This document shows positions 5,519-11,312 of a stretch of DNA of 11,312 bases, in pieces (within the stretch, counting starts at the first letter, position 1; every line of letters begins with the position of its first letter). The stretch spans positions 1 to 11,312 of the forward strand of contig DGQR01000033.1 of the NCBI GenBank assembly GCA_002390825.1. Direction: 5' to 3'. Made by a program: the position numbers and the translations under genes. Origin of the DNA: Rhodoferax sp. UBA4409. Lineage in GTDB: Bacteria > Pseudomonadota > Gammaproteobacteria > Burkholderiales > Burkholderiaceae_C. Below the pieces are notes generated by a model. The model did no database searches and was not told the origin of the DNA. It saw only the letters and a list, made by a program, of their open reading frames with translations.

Positions 5519-7516
5519 CTAGAAAGGCTGTTTGCTCTGCCACCAGTCCAGCACGGTTTGAACAGACGTATCGACTGTCAATTCCGAGTTATCAAGCAAC
5601 AAGGCATCTTGTGCCGGCTTCAAAGGGGCGACGGTGCGGGAGGAGTCCCGAGCGTCGCGAGCCTCTAGGTCAGCGCGAAGACTGTCGAGTGTAGCGGGAA
5701 TCCCCTTTGAAATCAACTGTTTAAGCCTGCGCTCCGCACGGCATGCGGCGCTGGCGGTGAGGTAGACCTTCAAAGCGGCTTCTGGGAAAATTACGGTGCC
5801 CATGTCACGGCCATCTGCCACCAAGCCGGGTAGCTGCCGAAAATTACGCTGCAAGTCGATGAGTGCCGACCGTACCGCTGGGAACGCAGAGACCTTGGAG
5901 GCGTTCATGCCGGCTTCTTCGGTGCGGATCAGCTCGCTCACGTCCTCGTTACCGAGCCAGATATGGCTGCCTTCGAAATGAATCGGCAGTGTGTTGAGCA
6001 GGGTCGCAATCGCGGCTTCGTTGGCAATGTCCAAGGCGATACCCGCGCGGGTGGCGGCCAGCCCAGTGATTCGGTAGAGCGAGCCGGAGTCCAAAAAGTG
6101 GTAACCCAGCTTCTCAGCCAGCACCGCCGCCAAGGTGCCTTTGCCGGATGCGGTGGGGCCGTCCACACAAATCACCGGAATGGAGGATGTTGCGGACGAT
6201 GCGACCGAGAACAGGGTTTCAAAATAATCAGGGAAGGTCTTGGCGACGCATTTCGGGTCTTCAATGCGCAGTTGCACGCCGGCTGGATTGAAAGCTGCCA
6301 GTGAAAAACACATGGCGACACGGTGGTCGTCATAGGTGTGGATGCTGGCGGGTTTCCAGTCTTGCAAGCTGGCAGGTGGGGTGACTTGAATAAAGTCAGG
6401 TCCCTCGACCACGCTGGCGCCCAGCTTGCGCAGCTCTGTGGCCATGGCGGCGATGCGGTCGGTCTCTTTGACTCGCCAGCTGGCAATGTTGCGCAGGGTG
6501 GTGGTGCCGTCGGCATAGAGTGCCATTACCGCGAGGGTCATGGCCGCATCGGGGATGTGGTTGCAGTCCAGGTCTATGGCTTTAAGGGGCCAAGCGCCGC
6601 GTTGGATATGCAGCCAATTCGGGCCGCTGTCGATTTTTGCGCCCATGGCTTGGGCGGCTTCCATGAAGCGGATATCGCCCTGGATGGAGTCGGCTCCGAC
6701 GCCTTGTACCTTAATGCCATTTTGGCCTTCAGCCGCCGTAGATATTGCGCCTAGTGCTATGAAATAGCTAGCACTAGAGGCGTCTGCCTCGACATGGATG
6801 TCTCCGGGGGAGCGCAGCTTGGCGCCTGCAGGAATGGTGAAACGCTGCCACTCGTCACGTTGGACCTGCACGCCAAAGCGCACCAGCAGGTTCAAGGTGA
6901 TTTCAATGTAGGGGCGGGAAATCAGCTCGCCCACCACTTCGATCACGATGTCTTTGGTGGCCACCAAGGGGAGGGCCATCAAGAGGGCGGTCAAAAACTG
7001 ACTGGACACATCGCCGCGCACCTTGATGGGGGCATCCAGTTTCAATGTTGGCATGCCCAGCTTGAGCGGTGGATAACCGTCGTTGCCCAGATAGTCGATG
7101 GCGCAGCCCAGTTGGCGCAGTGCGTCCACCAAATCGCCGATGGGCCGCTCGTGCATGCGCGGCACGCCGCTGAGTTCAAAGTCGCCGCCGACCACCGCCA
7201 GAGCAGCGGTCAATGGCCGCATGGCGGTACCGGCATTGCCCAAGAAGAGATTGGCGCAGCCATTGGGCAGTTTGCCTGCCAGTCCGGTGATGCGCACGGT
7301 GGTGCCCGACTCTTCCACCAGGCACCCGAGGGTGCGCAGGGCGATCAGCATGACGCGGGTGTCGTCCGAGTCCAGCAGGTCGTGAATTGTGGTGGTGCCC
7401 TCGCTCATGGCGGCGAGCAGCAGCACGCGATTGGAGATACTTTTCGAGCCGGGGAGGGTGACCGCGCCGGCGGCATGGACCAAGGGGGGAAGGTCGAGGA
7501 AAACGGTAGAGAACAT
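5519..7516 (-). CDS. aroA-cmk: Bifunctional 3-phosphoshikimate 1-carboxyvinyltransferase (EPSP synthase) / cytidylate kinase
   Basis: One 665-residue frame joins two enzymes. Residues 1 to about 437 are EPSP synthase, which joins PEP to shikimate 3-phosphate on the way to chorismate. It shows PGSKSISNR (22-30), GNAGTAMRP (93-101, the glyphosate-sensitive class I form), DASSASYF (245-252), IPDAAMT with Asp323, WRVKETDR with Glu351, and YDDHRVAM (395-402). Residues about 447-665 are cytidylate kinase, which phosphorylates CMP/dCMP. It shows the P-loop GPTASGKGT (453-461), DSGSLYR (476-482), ADGRDMGTVIFP (567-578) and RDSSRTVAPL (623-632). The linker is only about ten residues (SVASSATSSI), with no stop and no good internal start. 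Both halves keep their key residues, so both should be active. The start ATG overlaps the tyrA stop as TAATG. Such fusions are annotated in Comamonadaceae as far as I recall; in most bacteria the genes are separate. Confidence 0.97.
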   Translation of the reverse strand: MFSTVFLDLPPLVHAAGAVTLPGSKSISNRVLLLAAMSEGTTTIHDLLDSDDTRVMLIALRTLGCLVEESGTTVRITGLAGKLPNGCANLFLGNAGTAMRPLTAALAVVGGDFELSGVPRMHERPIGDLVDALRQLGCAIDYLGNDGYPPLKLGMPTLKLDAPIKVRGDVSSQFLTALLMALPLVATKDIVIEVVGELISRPYIEITLNLLVRFGVQVQRDEWQRFTIPAGAKLRSPGDIHVEADASSASYFIALGAISTAAEGQNGIKVQGVGADSIQGDIRFMEAAQAMGAKIDSGPNWLHIQRGAWPLKAIDLDCNHIPDAAMTLAVMALYADGTTTLRNIASWRVKETDRIAAMATELRKLGASVVEGPDFIQVTPPASLQDWKPASIHTYDDHRVAMCFSLAAFNPAGVQLRIEDPKCVAKTFPDYFETLFSVASSATSSIPVICVDGPTASGKGTLAAVLAEKLGYHFLDSGSLYRITGLAATRAGIALDIANEAAIATLLNTLPIHFEGSHIWLGNEDVSELIRTEEAGMNASKVSAFPAVRSALIDLQRNFRQLPGLVADGRDMGTVIFPEAALKVYLTASAACRAERRLKQLISKGIPATLDSLRADLEARDARDSSRTVAPLKPAQDALLLDNSELTVDTSVQTVLDWWQSKQPF
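6748..6782. repeat. Imperfect palindrome inside aroA, AT-rich against its surroundings
   Basis: CTAGTGCTA (6751-6759) and TAGCACTAG (6769-6777) are perfect reverse complements with a 9-nt centre; allowing a 2-nt bulge, the flanking CGCC and GGCG extend the pairing to 12 bp. An alternative inner pairing is GCTAT/ATAGC around GAA. It encodes the conserved EPSP synthase segment SSASYFIALGA with codons uncommon in this window (AGT, TCT, ATA, CTA). On the plus strand ATAGCTA followed by GCACTAGAGGC resembles ATAGCTA and GCGCTAGAGCC in the repeat at 10651-10703 (9 of 11 bases in the second block). Confidence 0.45.
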
Positions 7517-8391
7517 TATTTGTTGAGCTTGGTGGCCATGGTCCAGTTGGCGCGTGTGTGACTGGCTTGTTCAATCAGCCCCTCCAGTGCATCGGCATTG
7601 CCGCTGGAGATCATCAGCTCCATGGCCTGCAGTGTGCGTTGGAAGATTTTGCTTTGTTCGAGCAACTCTTCACGGTTGGAGATCATGATGTCACGCCAGA
7701 TTTTGGGATCGCTGGCCGCAATGCGGGTGAAGTCGCGAAAACCGGGCCCAGCCAAGGATAAATAGTCTTTGCCCTGCGGCTGTCCTTGGATGCCGTTCAT
7801 CAAGGCAAATGCAATCAGGTGGGGCAGGTGGCTCACGGCGGCAAAGGCAGCGTCGTGCTGTTCGGGGGACATTTTCAGAACCCTGCACCCCAGTGCAGAC
7901 CAGACATCGACCGCCTTTTGCAGCTGGGTGGTCAGTGTGCGTTCGATGGGGGTCAGAATGATTTGCTTGCCGGCGTACAGGTCGGGGTCGGCATGCTCCA
8001 CACCGGAGAGCTCTTTGCCGGCAATCGGGTGGGCCGGCACGAACGAGCCGATGTGCTCGCGCAAGCCACGGCGGCCGGCATCGATCACATCGCGCTTGGT
8101 GGAGCCCACATCCATGATCAGCATGTTGGGTGTGACCAGGTGCTTGATGGCCTTGAAGGTCGACTCGGTCGCCGACACGGGGACCGCAATCAGCACAATG
8201 TCGGCACCGGACACGGCCAGCAGTGCGGAAGGCGCTTCGATATCGATCACGCCCAACTGGCGCGCACGTTCGGTGGTGGAGGGGGATTTGCTGTAACCCA
8301 CCACCCGTTTGACGAGTCCGGCCCGCTTCAACGCCAGGGCGAACGAGCCGCCCATCAAACCGCAACCAATCAGACCGAGTTGTTCAAACAT
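7516..8391 (-). CDS. tyrA: Prephenate dehydrogenase (TyrA)
   Basis: TyrA oxidatively decarboxylates prephenate (or arogenate in some relatives) to 4-hydroxyphenylpyruvate (or tyrosine) in tyrosine synthesis. The 291-residue, single-domain protein has no fused chorismate mutase, EPSP synthase or ACT domain. The Rossmann motif GLIGCGLMGGS is at 6-16, DVGSTK at 94-99, the catalytic HPIAG at 121-125 (His121) and SHLPHLIA at 187-194. After the second beta strand the sequence is GYSKS, with Ser34-Lys35 instead of the acidic residue typical of NAD-specific enzymes, which suggests that NADP may be used. The start follows AGGA at 8 nt spacing, 21 nt after pheA. The stop overlaps the aroA start (TAATG). 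In Pseudomonas this gene is fused to aroA, and a histidinol-phosphate aminotransferase gene precedes it; neither is the case here. Confidence 0.96.
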   Translation of the reverse strand: MFEQLGLIGCGLMGGSFALALKRAGLVKRVVGYSKSPSTTERARQLGVIDIEAPSALLAVSGADIVLIAVPVSATESTFKAIKHLVTPNMLIMDVGSTKRDVIDAGRRGLREHIGSFVPAHPIAGKELSGVEHADPDLYAGKQIILTPIERTLTTQLQKAVDVWSALGCRVLKMSPEQHDAAFAAVSHLPHLIAFALMNGIQGQPQGKDYLSLAGPGFRDFTRIAASDPKIWRDIMISNREELLEQSKIFQRTLQAMELMISSGNADALEGLIEQASHTRANWTMATKLNK

Positions 8392-8412
8392 AAATGGTGT
8401 CCTGCAGTCGGC

Positions 8413-9495
8413 TCAGTCTGCCAAGGGGTAGGTGCCCAGCACCTTGTAAAAAGCGCAAAGTCCTGCAAGGTCTTTCAGCGCAGCAGTCACATGCGGCTGC
8501 GATGGGTGACCCTGCAAATCGATGTAGAAGTAATACTCCCACTGGCCACTGCGGGCCGGGCGGGACTCGAACCGGGTCATGGAAACACCATGCTGCTTGA
8601 GCGGCACCAACATGTCGTGCACTGCGCCCGGCTTGTTAGGCACCGAAACTACCAAGCTGGTGCAGTCTTTGCCGGAGGCCTGCGGCGCGGGCAACACACT
8701 GGGCAGGCACACCACCACAAAGCGCGTACGGTTGAAAGCTTCGTCTTGAATGGCGTGTGCGGCAGTGTGCAGGCCGAATTCGGAGCCTGCACGCTCACTC
8801 GCGATGCCCGCCCAAGAGGGGTTGGTGGCAGCCAGGCGTGCGCCCTCGGCATTGCTCGACACCGCGCGGCGTTCCGCATGGGGTAAGTGGGTGCTCAGCC
8901 ATTGCTGGCATTGCGCCAAGGCTTGCGGATGGGCAAGCACGACCTCAATGCCCTCGAGCGAGGCAGTGGTACGCAGCAGGTGGTGGCGCACTAGTAGGCT
9001 GATTTCACCCACGATGTGCAGCGGCGAATTCAGCAGCAGATCCAGCGAGCGGGTCACGACGCCCTCGGTGCTGTTTTCCACGGGCACCACGCCAAACTCG
9101 GCAGAACCTGCGGTGGCGGCGTGGAACACCTCGTCAAAGTTGGCGCAGGGTACGTGGGTGATGCTGGAGCCGAAAAAGCGCAGGGCGGCTTCTTCACTGA
9201 AGGTGCCTTTGGGGCCCAGGTAGGCCACGCGCTGCGGTGCTTCCAGCGCCCGGCAGGCCGACATGATTTCGCGCCAGATCACCGCGACGCTGCTGTTCTT
9301 GAGCGCGCCGTCGTTGGCGGATTGCAGGGTCTGAATGACCTGGGCTTCGCGCTCGGGGCGGAACACCGCAGAGCCTTCCACCTTTTTGACTTCGCCCACC
9401 TCGTTGGCCAAGGCCGCACGGCGGTTCAGCAGGGTGAGGAGCTCGATGTCCAAGGCGTCGATCAAGACGCGGAGTTCGGGGAGTGTTCGTGCCAT
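8413..9495 (-). CDS. pheA: Bifunctional chorismate mutase / prephenate dehydratase (P-protein)
   Basis: The protein turns chorismate into prephenate and then into phenylpyruvate, the precursor of phenylalanine. The 360 residues have three parts. An AroQ-type chorismate mutase helix bundle occupies about 1-88 (LRVLIDALDIELLTLLNRR). Prephenate dehydratase occupies about 89-265, with GPKGTFS at 94-100, PVENSTEGVV at 138-147 and the catalytic NRTRF at 255-259. An ACT domain occupies about 279-355, with the effector-binding motifs PGAV (289-292, matching GALV of E. coli) and ESRP (310-313), so feedback inhibition by phenylalanine is expected. The ATG is 8 nt after the serC stop. The Shine-Dalgarno GAGG overlaps that stop codon, which ties its translation to serC. 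Confidence 0.97.
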   Translation of the reverse strand: MARTLPELRVLIDALDIELLTLLNRRAALANEVGEVKKVEGSAVFRPEREAQVIQTLQSANDGALKNSSVAVIWREIMSACRALEAPQRVAYLGPKGTFSEEAALRFFGSSITHVPCANFDEVFHAATAGSAEFGVVPVENSTEGVVTRSLDLLLNSPLHIVGEISLLVRHHLLRTTASLEGIEVVLAHPQALAQCQQWLSTHLPHAERRAVSSNAEGARLAATNPSWAGIASERAGSEFGLHTAAHAIQDEAFNRTRFVVVCLPSVLPAPQASGKDCTSLVVSVPNKPGAVHDMLVPLKQHGVSMTRFESRPARSGQWEYYFYIDLQGHPSQPHVTAALKDLAGLCAFYKVLGTYPLAD

Positions 9496-9503
9496 GGTGC
9501 GCC

Positions 9504-10628
9504 TCAGCCGTGGGTGCGTTCAAACTCTTGCATGTACTGGACGAGTGCCTGCACGCCCGCAAGCGGAATCGCGTTGTAAATGCTGGCACGCATGCCACCG
9601 ACCGACTTGTGCCCCTTGAGTTGCAAAAGGCCGGCCTCTTTGGCGCCCGCCAGGAAGGCTTCGTTGAGGCCTTCGTTGCGCAAAAAGAAGGGCACGTTCA
9701 TGCGGGACCGCGCATTGCGCGCCACGCCGTTCATGTAAAAGCCGGTCGCGTCAATCGCGCCGTACAGCAACTCGGCTTTGGCGATGTTACGGGCTTCCAT
9801 GGCGGCCATTCCCCCTTGGCGCTTGAGCCACTTAAACACCAACCCTGCGATGTAGATCGAATAGGTGGGCGGGGTGTTGTACATCGAGCCGTTGTCGGCC
9901 ACGGTTTTGTAGTCAAACGCACTGGGGCAGATCGACAAGGCATGGCCCAGCAGATCTTCGCGCACTACTACGAGGGTGAGGCCGGCGGGGCCGAGGTTCT
10001 TTTGGGCACCCCCAAACGCCAGACCCACGCGGCTCCAGTCCACCGGACGCGATGCGACATGGGAAGAGAAGTCAATTACCAATTCGGCTTTGGAGCCCAG
10101 TGCCTTCAAATCAGGCAGGCTCTGGAATTCGATGCCGTGGATGGTTTCGTTGCTACAGATGTGCACGTAGCTGGCGTCATCATGCAACTCCCAGCTTGCG
10201 GCAGGAGGGATGGCGGTGAACCCATCTGCCTTGCTGCTGGCAGCGATGTGGTTGCTGCAGTACTTGCCGGCTTCCTTGAACGATTTTTCGCTCCAACTGC
10301 CTGTCAACACAAAGTCGGCAGCGCCGTGGCCATTGCCGGCGCGCAGTCCGCTCAAATTCAGCGGAACGATGGCGTTTTCGGCCAATCCACCGCCTTGCAT
10401 AAACAGGATCTTGAAGTTGGCCGGCACCGCCAGCAACTCGCGCAGATCCGCTTCTGCAGCCTCGTAAATGCTCAGGAACTCTTTGCCGCGGTGGCTCATT
10501 TCCATGACGCCCATGCCGCTCAAACGACCTTGGGCATCGGGCCAATTCAGCATTTCCGCGGCGGCTTGTTCCAGCACTTCAGCCGGCATGGCGGCCGGTC
10601 CGGCCGAAAAGTTGTAAGGGCGTTGCAT
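9504..10628 (-). CDS. serC: Phosphoserine aminotransferase (SerC)
   Basis: SerC is a PLP-dependent class V aminotransferase that makes 3-phosphoserine from 3-phosphohydroxypyruvate and glutamate; it also serves pyridoxal phosphate synthesis. The 374-residue product starts MQRPYNFSAGP, which lines up with the E. coli start (MAQIFNFSSGP). Other family blocks are MEMSHRGKEF (42-51), the PLP lysine in GGAQKNLGPAGLT (Lys210), NGSMYNTPPT (246-255) and RSRMNVPF (308-315), with KGHKSVGGMRASIYNA near the end. It has no strong Shine-Dalgarno sequence. A TTG at 10646, six residues upstream, has AGAG six nt before it and could be an alternative start, but it lengthens the protein beyond the family pattern. 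It heads the serC-pheA-tyrA-aroA-cmk block and is preceded by a near-consensus promoter. Confidence 0.97.
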   Translation of the reverse strand: MQRPYNFSAGPAAMPAEVLEQAAAEMLNWPDAQGRLSGMGVMEMSHRGKEFLSIYEAAEADLRELLAVPANFKILFMQGGGLAENAIVPLNLSGLRAGNGHGAADFVLTGSWSEKSFKEAGKYCSNHIAASSKADGFTAIPPAASWELHDDASYVHICSNETIHGIEFQSLPDLKALGSKAELVIDFSSHVASRPVDWSRVGLAFGGAQKNLGPAGLTLVVVREDLLGHALSICPSAFDYKTVADNGSMYNTPPTYSIYIAGLVFKWLKRQGGMAAMEARNIAKAELLYGAIDATGFYMNGVARNARSRMNVPFFLRNEGLNEAFLAGAKEAGLLQLKGHKSVGGMRASIYNAIPLAGVQALVQYMQEFERTHG

Positions 10629-10650
10629 CAGTGGCTTATCAATCAAATCG

Positions 10651-10703
10651 GGCTCTAGCGCTTATAAAACGTGCGTGAGTAGCTATCAAAATGATAGCTA
10701 CTC
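10651..10703 (-). repeat. Short hairpin-forming intergenic repeat overlapping the gyrA stop codon
   Basis: GAGTAGCTATCA (10703-10692) and TGATAGCTACTC (10688-10677) are perfect 12-bp inverted repeats with a 3-nt loop, followed on the minus strand by a segment ending in TATAAGCGCTAGAGCC. From memory, short elements of the form TTGATAGCT...ATAAGCGCTAGAG are scattered in many intergenic regions of Comamonadaceae genomes; this has not been checked by a search. The first arm contains the last Glu codon and the TAG stop of gyrA. No T run directly follows the stem, so it is at best a weak terminator; TTTT appears 7 nt later. Confidence 0.6.
10661..10689 (-). promoter_or_regulatory. Near-consensus sigma-70 promoter for serC
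   Basis: On the minus strand TTGATA (10689-10684, 5 of 6 bases of TTGACA) is followed after exactly 17 nt by TATAAG (10666-10661, 5 of 6 bases of TATAAT). The expected transcription start is near 10654, giving a leader of about 25 nt before the serC ATG. The -35 lies in the 3' half of the gyrA-end hairpin. It would drive serC-pheA-tyrA-aroA-cmk and possibly rpsA. Predicted from sequence only. Confidence 0.6.
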
Positions 10704-11312
10704 GGCGGCGGGTGCGTCTCCGTCTGTACCGTCTGCTGGATCTTCCGCGCCCTCTGCTACGTCAGGAGCATCCGATGGGTTGGCGTCGTTTTCCACGATG
10801 CGTTGCAGGCCGCTCAGCTTGGAGCCTTCGTCCAGTCCAATCAGGGTCACGCCCTGGGTCGCACGACCCATTTCGCGGATCTCGCTGACCCGGGTGCGCA
10901 CCAACACACCCTTGTCAGTGATTAGCATGATTTCGTCGTCGGCGTGTACCAAGGTGGCTGCTACGACTTTGCCGTTACGCTCGGATTGCTGGATAGCAAT
11001 CATGCCCTTGGTGCCGCGGCCGTGGCGGGTGTATTCAGTGATGTTGGTGCGCTTGCCGTAGCCGTTTTCGGTGGCGGTCAATACACTTTGCTGCTCGTCT
11101 TCAGCGACCAGCATGGCGATCACGCTTTGGCCGTCGTCGAGCATCATGCCGCGCACACCGCGGGCGTTACGACCCATGGGGCGCACATCGTTTTCGTCAA
11201 AGCGCACCGCCTTGCCGCCGTCGCTGAACAGCATCACATCGTGCTTGCCGTCGGTCAGTGCTGCGCCAATCAGGAAGTCGCCTTCGTCCAAGTCCACGGC
11301 GATGATGCCGGC
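10698..11312 (-). CDS. gyrA: DNA gyrase subunit A, C-terminal end (5' part outside window)
   Basis: GyrA forms the DNA-cutting half of gyrase (A2B2), which introduces negative supercoils. Only the last 204 residues are present, all from the C-terminal beta-pinwheel that wraps DNA. Successive blades carry the typical motifs GRNARGVRGM, YTRHGRGTKGM and GRATQGVTLIGLDEGSKLSGLQRI. After the last blade comes an acidic tail (VENDANPSDAPDVAEGAEDP and onward), which is typical of GyrA and argues against ParC, as does the neighbouring serC. The frame is open to the window edge, starting with residues AGIIAVDLDEGD. The catalytic tyrosine and quinolone-resistance region lie outside the window. The TAG stop is part of the downstream hairpin repeat; reading on in the same frame, a second stop (TGA TAG) follows four codons later. 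Confidence 0.95.
   Translation of the reverse strand, partial: AGIIAVDLDEGDFLIGAALTDGKHDVMLFSDGGKAVRFDENDVRPMGRNARGVRGMMLDDGQSVIAMLVAEDEQQSVLTATENGYGKRTNITEYTRHGRGTKGMIAIQQSERNGKVVAATLVHADDEIMLITDKGVLVRTRVSEIREMGRATQGVTLIGLDEGSKLSGLQRIVENDANPSDAPDVAEGAEDPADGTDGDAPAAE

Noticed and set aside
5403..5543. N-terminal extension of 47 residues on S1
   Set aside because: The extra stretch covers the spacer and the end of cmk, contains the leader hairpins, and does not resemble S1; MSESFAALFEESL at 5402 is the family start.
5576..5581. TTGACA hexamer on the minus strand near the end of cmk as an rpsA promoter
   Set aside because: The hexamer is perfect, but at 16-18 nt spacing the -10 candidates match only about two bases of TATAAT, and it lies in coding sequence.
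1..11312. Mobile elements, phage genes, defence systems, toxin-antitoxin pairs, CRISPR, tRNA or rRNA
   Set aside because: Every gene is a conserved housekeeping gene in a known order, there are no spaced direct repeats, and no tRNA-like cloverleaf was noticed in the short spacers.

Overview
This window is ordinary chromosomal DNA of a betaproteobacterium of the order Burkholderiales, most likely family Comamonadaceae (Rhodoferax/Polaromonas-like). The reasons are the GC-rich coding bias, the gene order gyrA-serC-pheA-tyrA-aroA-cmk-rpsA-ihfB-lapA-lapB-rfaE1-hldD, the EPSP synthase/cytidylate kinase fusion, and a short repeat after gyrA of a type I recall from Comamonadaceae genomes. The placement is by recognition, not by a search. 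All ten complete or partial genes lie on the minus strand, so transcription runs from high to low coordinates. There is no rRNA, tRNA, IS element, phage gene or CRISPR array, and no gene-free stretch longer than about 120 bases.

Region 1 (11312 to 10629): the C-terminal end of gyrA (DNA gyrase subunit A; its 5' part is outside the window), then a short spacer. The spacer is mostly a hairpin-forming repeat that supplies the gyrA stop codon and carries a near-consensus sigma-70 promoter pointing into serC.

Region 2 (10628 to 5519): an amino-acid supraoperon. serC makes phosphoserine. pheA (chorismate mutase/prephenate dehydratase) and tyrA (prephenate dehydrogenase) form the Phe and Tyr branches. 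An aroA-cmk gene fusion encodes EPSP synthase, which makes the chorismate precursor, joined to CMP kinase. The genes are 8 and 21 nt apart or overlap (TAATG at tyrA/aroA). In Pseudomonas the fused pair is tyrA-aroA; here it is aroA-cmk.

Region 3 (5518 to 3669): rpsA, ribosomal protein S1, behind a 116-nt leader with two adjacent hairpins and no clear Shine-Dalgarno sequence. It is followed by a good intrinsic terminator.

Region 4 (3643 to 1): ihfB (IHF beta), then an envelope/LPS block. lapA and lapB overlap by 11 nt (LapB controls LpxC turnover in E. coli). rfaE1 is the heptose kinase half only, and hldD is the heptose epimerase, overlapping rfaE1 by ATGA and cut off by the window edge.

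I found no candidate for a new multi-gene system. The items most worth checking are non-coding: the repeat and promoter at gyrA/serC, a related-looking palindromic patch inside aroA with unusual codons, and the rpsA leader structure.
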